A DNA stretch of 7,780 nucleotides, taken from NCBI GenBank assembly GCA_028866355.1, contig JAGWIH010000099.1, forward strand, positions 1 to 7,780. Reading direction: 5' to 3'. Position 1 is the stretch's first letter. Each line of letters opens with the position of its first letter. Below are positions 1 through 5,688 of the stretch, in pieces. Under the pieces are notes generated by a model, which saw nothing but the letters and a program-made list of their open reading frames with translations, made no database searches and had not been told where the DNA came from. The DNA is from Alphaproteobacteria bacterium (GTDB lineage: Bacteria; Pseudomonadota; Alphaproteobacteria; ATCC43930; CGMCC-115725). Made by a program: the position numbers and the translations under genes.

Positions 1-431
1 GAAAAACGCCCGGCCGCGGCGATGGCGCCGAGCCGCTGGATCTCGGCGCCGAAAAACGATCTGTGGTCGAGCACCAGCTTGAAGCCGTTATGCGTCGGCG
101 GATTGTGCGAGCCAGTCACCATGATGCCGCCAGCGACGTCGAGCGTATGGCTGGCAAAATAGAGCATCGGCGTCGGGCCCAGACCGACGCGCACGACATC
201 GATGCCGGAAGCCGTAAGTCCGTCGACCAAGGCGCGCTCGAGCGCCAGCGAACTCAACCGGCCGTCGCGCCCGACCGCGATCCGCTTGCCGCCTTTTTCG
301 GCGACGATCGAGCCGAAGCTGCGGCCGATGGCGTGCGCATCGGCTTCGTGCAGCGTCGAGCCGACGACGCCGCGGATGTCGTACTCGCGCAGGATCGTCG
401 GATCGAAGACATGGCCTTCGCCAGTGCGCAT
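1..431 (-). CDS. Phosphomannomutase/phosphoglucomutase, N-terminal part (runs off left edge)
   Basis: This is the first 143 residues of an alpha-D-phosphohexomutase, which interconverts hexose 6-phosphates and hexose 1-phosphates (mannose and/or glucose) in the cytoplasm. It begins at ATG 431. Residues 15-21 read REYDIRG, the usual N-terminal signature of the family. Residues 106-112 read TGSHNPP, the active-site loop whose serine (Ser108) carries the catalytic phosphate. VGRDGR at 53-58 is also typical. The metal-binding, sugar-binding and C-terminal phosphate-binding domains lie outside the window. The start is 13 bases after the galU stop, and a GAGG that overlaps the galU stop codon could serve as ribosome binding site, so the two genes are probably co-transcribed. 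Glucose 1-phosphate made here is the GalU substrate. The family is clear; the choice between mannose and glucose specificity (AlgC/PgmG type) cannot be made from this fragment. Confidence 0.93.
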   Translation of the reverse strand, partial: MRTGEGHVFDPTILREYDIRGVVGSTLHEADAHAIGRSFGSIVAEKGGKRIAVGRDGRLSSLALERALVDGLTASGIDVVRVGLGPTPMLYFASHTLDVAGGIMVTGSHNPPTHNGFKLVLDHRSFFGAEIQRLGAIAAAGRF

Positions 432-444
432 CACGGATTGGACC

Positions 445-1317
<873 letters not shown>

Positions 1318-1349
1318 GTTCCCGCCTCGCCTCCGTCGCGTCCGCCGCT

Positions 1350-1355
1350 TTTATA
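1350..1355 (-). promoter_or_regulatory. Candidate -10 box of the galU promoter
   Basis: The minus strand reads TATAAA here, five of six matches to TATAAT in otherwise very GC-rich DNA. A start a few bases downstream would leave a leader of roughly 25 bases before the galU ATG at 1317. The sequence 17 bases upstream (ACTGGA) is a poor -35 element, so this is a moderate candidate only. Confidence 0.35.
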
Positions 1356-1403
1356 CTGCTTCCCGGCGCTAATCCAGTCGCAGATCGTGGCTAATTTGGG
1401 CTT

Positions 1404-1436
1404 GCACGCTGCACGGGCACGTGCCGCGAATCGGCA
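1404..1436. repeat. Short palindromes between the J-domain gene and galU
   Basis: The 125-base gap 1318-1442 contains three copies of GCACG (1404, 1411, 1417), a perfect 10-base palindrome GGCACGTGCC (1416-1425) and an inverted repeat TGCCG-CGAAT-CGGCA (1422-1436). On the minus strand the last one lies six bases after the J-domain gene stop and could form a 5-bp hairpin. It has no following T run, so it would be a weak terminator at best. The palindrome could alternatively be an operator upstream of galU; I recognise no specific regulator. Confidence 0.3.
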
Positions 1437-1442
1437 TACGAC

Positions 1443-1907
1443 TCACGTGCCCAATAGAACGTCCTTGGCACGATTGAGTTTCGCGGCGAGATAATTGGAG
1501 CCGCCCTGGTCGGGGTGCACCTTCATCATCAGACGGCGATGAGCTTCGTGGATCGCCGCCTCGCTGGCGCCCGGCGCGAGACCAAGAACAGCATAGGCTT
1601 CGTCGCGCGTCATCGCGCCGCCATCGGACGTGCGCGTGGATCTGTCGCGTCCGGGCCTCGCCTGGGTACGCCACCGGCGCCAGAGCTGGATCGCGAGCGG
1701 CGCGAACGTTCCGGCGACGATCAGCGTCGGCGCCAAACGCTCGCTCAACAGCAGCAAGATCAAGGCGGCGCCCGCGCCGAGCACGGCAATCGCGCCGAAA
1801 AACCAGACGAGAAACCGGCTGAGCTGCGCCGGGTCGGCAGCGACGAACAGTCGCGCTAGCACGAAAAAAAGGGCCAGGATGCCGACGCCGCCGAGTAGGT
1901 AGATCAT
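1443..1907 (-). CDS. Membrane-anchored J-domain (DnaJ-like) protein, Pam18/Tim14-like
   Basis: This 154-residue protein has hydrophobic segments at about 2-22, 33-54 and 58-76, a basic Arg-rich linker (about 77-100) and a C-terminal J-domain (about 100-154). The invariant HPD tripeptide that stimulates Hsp70/DnaK ATPase is present at 131-133 (KVHPDQGGS). The domain ends the protein with AKDVLLG, as in Pam18/Tim14 and its alphaproteobacterial relatives, and there is no Gly/Phe or zinc-finger region, so it is not a full DnaJ. I take ATG 1907 as the start because the membrane segment begins there; the frame stays open upstream, but that part is Arg-rich and runs back over the end of wtpC. The ribosome binding site is weak. 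The gene follows the wtpC stop by 41 bases on the same strand and may be read from the wtp transcript. It probably recruits DnaK to the inner membrane; its client is unknown. Confidence 0.85.
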   Translation of the reverse strand: MIYLLGGVGILALFFVLARLFVAADPAQLSRFLVWFFGAIAVLGAGAALILLLLSERLAPTLIVAGTFAPLAIQLWRRWRTQARPGRDRSTRTSDGGAMTRDEAYAVLGLAPGASEAAIHEAHRRLMMKVHPDQGGSNYLAAKLNRAKDVLLGT

Positions 1908-1948
1908 GAATCGCCGCCGGTTATATGGAGCCGCGGAACGGTCGGAGT

Positions 1949-3028
1949 CTAGGCCACAACCATGTGAACGTCGGCCGCGGGGATCGTTGCCGTAACCGCA
2001 GCGCCGGGCGCCAGTCCAATATCCGGTACGTCGCGGCTCATCAAGCACGCGACCAAGGGAAAGCCGCAATCGAGCATAACCTTGGTCAACGCGCCAAGCG
2101 GCTCGAGCGCCACGACCGTGGCCGTCAGTCGATTATCCGCCGCGCCTTTTGGCGGCGTGGCCGGGCTTGCCAACCGCACGTTCTCCGCCCGAATGACGAC
2201 GATGGTCTCGCCGTCTGCCGGTGCGCCACCGACAGCGGTCGCATGCAGTATCCAGCCGGCAACGACGACGCGCGCCGATCGCCCCTCGCCGCTCTCGACG
2301 CGTCCGACCAACTGATTTTCGAAGCCGAGAATGTCGGCGGCAGCACGGCTGACGGGACGATGGAAAACCTCGTCGACCGTGCCGGACTGAATGATCCGCC
2401 CACCGCGCATCAACGCCAGCCGGTCGCCCAATGCCGCGACATCGACATAGTCATGCGTCACGAACAGCGCAGGCAAGCGCCGTTCCCGCAGAAAGCGCGC
2501 CAGCTCAAGGCGCAATTGGGCACGCGCCGGCGCATCGAGGGCGGCAAACGGTTCGTCCAACAGGAAAAGGTCGGGATGGCTCGCTTCGGCGCGCGCCAAG
2601 GCCGCGCGCTGCTTTTCACCGGGACTGAGCACCATCGGGCTGGCGTTTGCCAGATGGGCGATGCCGAAACGCTCCAGAAGCGCCGCGACATCGACGCGAT
2701 CTGCAGTCGGTCCGCCCCGCCGATGGCCACGCGCGCCGAGCGCGACGTTGTGCGCGACGCTCAGATGCGGAAACAGACCGAAATTCTGCACGACAAAACC
2801 GACCCGCCGCTGCTCCGGCGGCAACGCCGTGACGTCGCGGCTACCGATCGTGATACGGCCGCGCGCTGAGCGATGGAATCCCGCGATGGTCTCCAGCAAA
2901 ACTGACTTGCCGGCGCCGTTCGGACCGAGCACGACCATGACGTCGTTATCCGGCAACGCGAACGAAATGTCATCGAGCACAAAATCGCCGAGCCGGAGCG
3001 AAAGGCCGGCAACCGTCAGTGCCGTCAT
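1949..3028 (-). CDS. wtpC: Tungstate/molybdate ABC transporter ATP-binding protein (WtpC/ModC type)
   Basis: This 359-residue ATPase would power oxyanion import from the inner face of the cytoplasmic membrane. The Walker A motif GPNGAGKS is at 35-42, the Q-loop Gln at 81 (VVQNFGLFPHLSV), the signature LSPGEKQR at 134-141, the Walker B LFLLDEP at 154-160 with catalytic Glu159, and the switch His192 in FVTHD. After about residue 235 comes a C-terminal extension (about 120 residues) with a TOBE-like regulatory region, as in molybdate, tungstate and sulfate importers. ATG 3028 shares ATGA with the wtpB stop (four-base overlap), which points to translational coupling. The reading frame continues upstream inside wtpB, but that part is an Arg-rich shadow. 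The signature has Pro for the second Gly of LSGGQ, a tolerated variation. Substrate is inferred from the neighbouring WtpA; from this gene alone, molybdate, tungstate or sulfate would all be possible. Confidence 0.9.
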   Translation of the reverse strand: MTALTVAGLSLRLGDFVLDDISFALPDNDVMVVLGPNGAGKSVLLETIAGFHRSARGRITIGSRDVTALPPEQRRVGFVVQNFGLFPHLSVAHNVALGARGHRRGGPTADRVDVAALLERFGIAHLANASPMVLSPGEKQRAALARAEASHPDLFLLDEPFAALDAPARAQLRLELARFLRERRLPALFVTHDYVDVAALGDRLALMRGGRIIQSGTVDEVFHRPVSRAAADILGFENQLVGRVESGEGRSARVVVAGWILHATAVGGAPADGETIVVIRAENVRLASPATPPKGAADNRLTATVVALEPLGALTKVMLDCGFPLVACLMSRDVPDIGLAPGAAVTATIPAADVHMVVA

Positions 3029-3861
3029 CGTCCGCCGCCGGCGACCGGCCTGCGGCCGTAGGCGACGTGGCGAAACAAAATGAATAGCGCCAGCGAAATG
3101 ACCAGCAGCAAGAGGGCGACGGCCGATGCCTCTTCGAGGCCGTAACGCAGGAACATTTCGTAGATCTGCACCGGCGCCGTCATCGGATAGTAGACGAGAA
3201 TGACGACGGCACCGAATTCGCTGATCGAACGCGCGAAGGTCAGCGTCAAACCGGTGGCGATGCCACGCCAGGCGAGCGGCACCGTGATCCGTGCGAGCAC
3301 GCGCCATGGTCCCAAACCCAAGGTGCGCGCCACCATCTCGAGTCGCGGATCGACGCCTTCGAATGCGATGCGCGCCGCATTGACAGTATAAGGCAGCGAA
3401 ACGAACAGCATGGCGACGACGATCCCCGCCAGCGTGCCCCAGAACCGCAAACCGAGAAATTCCTCGGCCGGACCGCCGATCACCCCGTGCCGGCCGAACA
3501 CCATCAGCAACGCAATGCCCGCGACGGTATGCGGCACGGTCAACGGCACGTCGACGATCGCCGCGACCGCGCTCTTACCGACGAAATCGGCCCGCGCCAG
3601 AAAATAGGCGAACGGCACGCCGAACATGCCGGCGACCAACGCCGTCAGCACCGACGCCGTGACGCTCAGCATCAGTGCACTCTGGACGTCGGTCGCGCGC
3701 GCGGCCGCCAGCAATGTTCCGGCGGTCTGGACGGCGACCAGCTGGAGCAAGGGCAGCAGAATGAATGCGAGCAACACGCCGCCGCACAACCAGGCGGCGA
3801 GTACGACGAGCGGCGAGCCGAGGCTTCCGCCGCCGCGCCACGGCTGCGGCACAGCAATCAT
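3025..3861 (-). CDS. wtpB: Tungstate/molybdate ABC transporter permease (WtpB/ModB type)
   Basis: The 278-residue integral membrane protein has about six hydrophobic segments, near 18-45, 62-90, 98-125, 142-165, 198-222 and 246-268. The cytoplasmic EAA loop that docks on the ATPase is visible at about 175-195 (EMVARTLGLGP followed by ITVPLA). The segment RSISEFGAVVIL at 211-222 and the following YYP are typical of ModB/WtpB/CysT-type permeases. Two copies would form the channel, coupled to two WtpC subunits and fed by WtpA. The gene starts 16 bases after the wtpA stop with only a weak ribosome binding site, and its stop overlaps the wtpC start by four bases, so translation of the cluster is probably coupled. 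Family membership is firm; tungstate or molybdate as substrate follows from wtpA. Confidence 0.9.
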   Translation of the reverse strand: MIAVPQPWRGGGSLGSPLVVLAAWLCGGVLLAFILLPLLQLVAVQTAGTLLAAARATDVQSALMLSVTASVLTALVAGMFGVPFAYFLARADFVGKSAVAAIVDVPLTVPHTVAGIALLMVFGRHGVIGGPAEEFLGLRFWGTLAGIVVAMLFVSLPYTVNAARIAFEGVDPRLEMVARTLGLGPWRVLARITVPLAWRGIATGLTLTFARSISEFGAVVILVYYPMTAPVQIYEMFLRYGLEEASAVALLLLVISLALFILFRHVAYGRRPVAGGGR

Positions 3862-3877
3862 TCAGTAATCGCGCCGG

Positions 3878-4846
3878 TCAGGAAGCCGGCCACGGCTTGA
3901 CGAGCGGCTTCAGCGCCGGCGGCAGCTTCTCCGAATTGGCTGCATAAGCGGGGCTGAATGTGCCGAAGCCGTCGTCGCTCATCACTTTGCGTCCTTCCGG
4001 TCCCAACAGGAAGGCGACGAACTTCTCCGCGGCGGCTTTCTTCGTGCTGCTGGCGACGATCGTGATCGCGTAGACGATCGGCTTGCCAGCGAGATCGCCG
4101 TTCTTGGTGTGCGCCACACCCTGGGCATAGAACGACGCATAGGTGGGATCGCTCAGATTGATCTTCGCCGGCAGGTTGAGCAGCTTGAGATGGTGCTGCA
4201 ACGCATCGGAGCGATAGATCGCCAGATAATCGATCTGCCCCAGCTGCAACGCCGAAATCAGCGAGCTCTCGGTGTCACGCATATTGGCGAGCGGTGCATT
4301 GGCGAGGATTTTGTCGGCGAGCCCGGGCGACGAATAGAATTTCTCCGCCAGGCTCAGCATCTGCACCGTCTGGTAGCCGGAGGGATCGGTGTCTGGATTG
4401 GACCGGCCAATTTCGACGCCCTTGCGCGCCAGCACCGAATACCAATTCTTCGACGTGATCGCGTTGGCGAACTTGCTCTTGTCGGTATAGACGAAGGTAA
4501 TGGCATTGCGGACGAAGCCGACATACCAGTCGGCGTAAGCTGTCTTGCCCTCGCCGCCAAAGAGGTACTTCGGAATCACGTTATAGTCGGCCACCGCCAG
4601 GATGTCGGCGTCCTGGTGCAAGTCGGTGATCTGTCGGGCCATCTTGACGCTACCCCCGAACTGGGGCTGCACCATGATGTCCGGATATTTCTTCTCGAAA
4701 AGCGCATCGACCTGTTTGAACGGCACCGCGAGCGTGCCGGCTGCGAAGACGCTGAGCGTGGTCGATTCGGCGGCGCGCGCCGGCGTGCCACCGATGGTCA
4801 GCGTGGCCAAGGCGGCAAGCAAAAAGATCCCGATCGTTCTTTTCAT
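3878..4846 (-). CDS. wtpA: Tungstate/molybdate-binding periplasmic protein, WtpA family
   Basis: This 322-residue extracytoplasmic binding protein captures tungstate and/or molybdate for WtpB/WtpC. A Sec signal peptide is clear: MKRT, a hydrophobic core, then TPARA with cleavage near residue 25. Family features in order are VFAAGTLAVPFK (33-44), FGGSVK (63-68), ADILAVADYNVIPK (80-93), YADWYVGFVRN (104-114), SNPDTDPSGY (149-158), MRDTESSLISAL (189-200), IDYLAIYRSDALQHHL (205-220) and GKPIVYAITI (254-263). These fit WtpA, not classical ModA. Asp154 and Glu193 appear to match the two carboxylates that give archaeal WtpA its six-coordinate metal site; this is from memory and unaligned. ATG 4846 is chosen because AGGAG lies just upstream and the signal peptide begins there; an in-frame ATG at 4912 would add 22 residues without a signal-like sequence. 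It is the first gene of the wtpABC unit. Confidence 0.92.
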   Translation of the reverse strand: MKRTIGIFLLAALATLTIGGTPARAAESTTLSVFAAGTLAVPFKQVDALFEKKYPDIMVQPQFGGSVKMARQITDLHQDADILAVADYNVIPKYLFGGEGKTAYADWYVGFVRNAITFVYTDKSKFANAITSKNWYSVLARKGVEIGRSNPDTDPSGYQTVQMLSLAEKFYSSPGLADKILANAPLANMRDTESSLISALQLGQIDYLAIYRSDALQHHLKLLNLPAKINLSDPTYASFYAQGVAHTKNGDLAGKPIVYAITIVASSTKKAAAEKFVAFLLGPEGRKVMSDDGFGTFSPAYAANSEKLPPALKPLVKPWPAS

Positions 4847-4871
4847 TGTTCTCCTCGTGCCGAACAAATTT

Positions 4872-4891
4872 GCGGTCTCCGCAGGCTGCGG
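4872..4891 (-). repeat. Two overlapping, mutually exclusive hairpins in the wtpA leader
   Basis: On the minus strand the leader contains CCGCAG-C-CTGCGG (4891-4879), which can fold as a 5-bp stem with a three-base loop. Immediately after and overlapping it, GCGG-AGA-CCGC (4882-4872) can form a 4-bp stem. Both use the same GCGG, so only one can form at a time. They sit 25-45 bases before the wtpA start codon. They are short, and function is not shown. Confidence 0.35.
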
Positions 4892-4930
4892 GCCGCGCGA
4901 AATATGCAGCAAACCGGGAAAATGGTGAAA

Positions 4931-4950
4931 CCTGTAATAGATGTATAACG
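4931..4950 (-). promoter_or_regulatory. Possible molybdate-box (ModE-like) sequence upstream of wtpA
   Basis: The minus strand starts with CGTTATAC at 4950 and continues to TATTACAG. The left part resembles the CGTTATATA half-site of ModE operators known from molybdate-transport promoters. The right part matches poorly and the dyad symmetry is weak. It lies about 85-105 bases before the wtpA ATG. I treat it as a weak candidate based on position and one half-site; TTATAC/TATACA here could instead be a -10 box. Confidence 0.2.
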
Positions 4951-4955
4951 GCGCG

Positions 4956-4970
4956 GCTATTTGCCGCCCG
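4956..4970. repeat. Small inverted repeat GCGGC-AAATA-GCCGC
   Basis: Read on the minus strand, GCGGC (4970-4966) and GCCGC (4960-4956) flank AAATA. The arms are a perfect 5-bp match in the middle of the divergent promoter region. It could be an operator dyad or simply chance in GC-rich DNA. Confidence 0.3.
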
Positions 4971-4989
4971 ACAGCCCAGCCGACCTACA

Positions 4990-5018
4990 TTGCCGTTCAA
5001 TCCGGTTCGCCCTAAACA
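4990..5018 (+). promoter_or_regulatory. Weak candidate promoter for the DedA-family gene
   Basis: TTGCCG (4990-4995) is a four-of-six match to the -35 consensus and is followed, after exactly 17 bases, by TAAACA (5013-5018), a three-of-six match to the -10 consensus. Transcription would begin near 5025, leaving a leader of about 23 bases before GTG 5048. That fits this start and would exclude a TTG start at 4961. Confidence 0.3.
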
Positions 5019-5047
5019 GGCGGACCTCACTTTTCCGGCAGAAATTC

Positions 5048-5653
5048 GTGCACGCCGACATCGGTCACCTCGTCCATCAATACGTTCACGATTACGGCTA
5101 CCTCGCCGTGTTCGTCGGCATTTTTCTCGAGGATTTCGGTTTGCCAGTTCCCGGTGAAACACTGCTGGTGTCGGCCGCCGCGTTTGCTGGACAGGACGCA
5201 CTCAACATCTGGATGATCGCGGGCTTTGCCTGGGTCGCCGCGGTGCTCGGCGACAACCTCGGTTTCCTGATCGGGCACAGCGGCGGCCGCGGTCTTCTTG
5301 TCCGTCATGGCCGCCGCATCGGCATGACGCCCGAGCGTCTCGTCAAGGTCGATCGCTTCGTCGAACGTTATGGTGCGCCGGCGATCGTCCTCGCGCGTTT
5401 CGTCGTGATCGCACGGCAGCTCAACGGCATCGCCGCCGGCAGCCTCGGTATGCACTGGTTGCGGTTTCTCGTTTTCAACTGCATCGGCGCAGCGCTCTGG
5501 GTCGGGTGCTGGAGCACGCTCGCCTATTGGTTCGGCAAAAAGATCTTCGCCTTGACCGAAGCATTCCGTCACGCAACGCCGCTGGCGATTGCGCTTGCTG
5601 TCGTCGCCGCAATCGTCATCGGGGCCTATGTTTGGTGGCACGCGCGGCGCTAG
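5048..5653 (+). CDS. DedA-family (SNARE-associated/VTT domain) inner-membrane protein
   Basis: The 201-residue membrane protein belongs to the DedA family, whose members act in envelope homeostasis and lipid-carrier recycling (undecaprenyl phosphate or phospholipid flipping in studied cases). Visible family marks are the acidic GIFLEDFGLPVPGE at 24-37 (Glu28 and the P-G-E at 35-37), GDNLGFLIGHSGGR at 68-81, and the basic re-entrant part LARFVVIARQLNG at 115-127 with Arg117 and Arg123. Hydrophobic segments follow at about 136-162 and 176-197. I chose GTG 5048 because it is about 27 codons before the conserved Glu as expected and fits the candidate promoter. The frame is open upstream to a TTG at 4961, whose extra 29 residues look noncoding. 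The ribosome binding site is weak. It is the only plus-strand gene here, divergent from wtpA. The exact lipid substrate cannot be told. Confidence 0.9.
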   Translation: MHADIGHLVHQYVHDYGYLAVFVGIFLEDFGLPVPGETLLVSAAAFAGQDALNIWMIAGFAWVAAVLGDNLGFLIGHSGGRGLLVRHGRRIGMTPERLVKVDRFVERYGAPAIVLARFVVIARQLNGIAAGSLGMHWLRFLVFNCIGAALWVGCWSTLAYWFGKKIFALTEAFRHATPLAIALAVVAAIVIGAYVWWHARR

Positions 5654-5688
5654 GCCGGCGACACCTGACGGACAGAACCGTGCGTCGT

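Larger units (their letters stand above)
4847..5047. promoter_or_regulatory. Divergent intergenic control region between wtpA and the DedA gene
   Basis: This 201-base gap must hold the start signals for the leftward wtp genes and the rightward DedA gene. On the minus strand it ends with a strong Shine-Dalgarno (GAGGAG) before the wtpA ATG. It is locally more AT-rich (about 4915-4950) than the flanking genes, as promoters are. It contains the inverted repeats and the molybdate-box-like sequence listed separately. I could not fix a convincing -35/-10 pair for wtpA. Confidence 0.6.

Noticed and set aside
1925..2869. 314-residue open frame on the plus strand opposite wtpC
   Set aside because: Antisense shadow of a full ABC ATPase; composition is rich in Arg, Gln and Ala, and no motif is seen.
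3029..3307. Upstream extension of wtpC (93 extra residues)
   Set aside because: It lies wholly inside wtpB in another frame and is Arg/His-rich; the ATP-binding fold starts normally at ATG 3028 in the ATGA overlap.
4861..4930. Molybdenum-cofactor riboswitch in the wtpA leader
   Set aside because: I looked for the large multi-stem pattern of that riboswitch and saw only short local hairpins.
4961..5047. 29-residue N-terminal extension of the DedA protein from a TTG
   Set aside because: TTG is a rare start, the extension has no hydrophobic or family-like sequence, and it would overlap the candidate promoter; GTG 5048 fits better.
5654..5688. Possible two-way terminator between the convergent DedA and thiamine-diphosphate genes
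   Set aside because: Only a bulged stem (ACGG/CCGT inside CGAC/GTCG) can be drawn, with no T run on either side; too weak to list.
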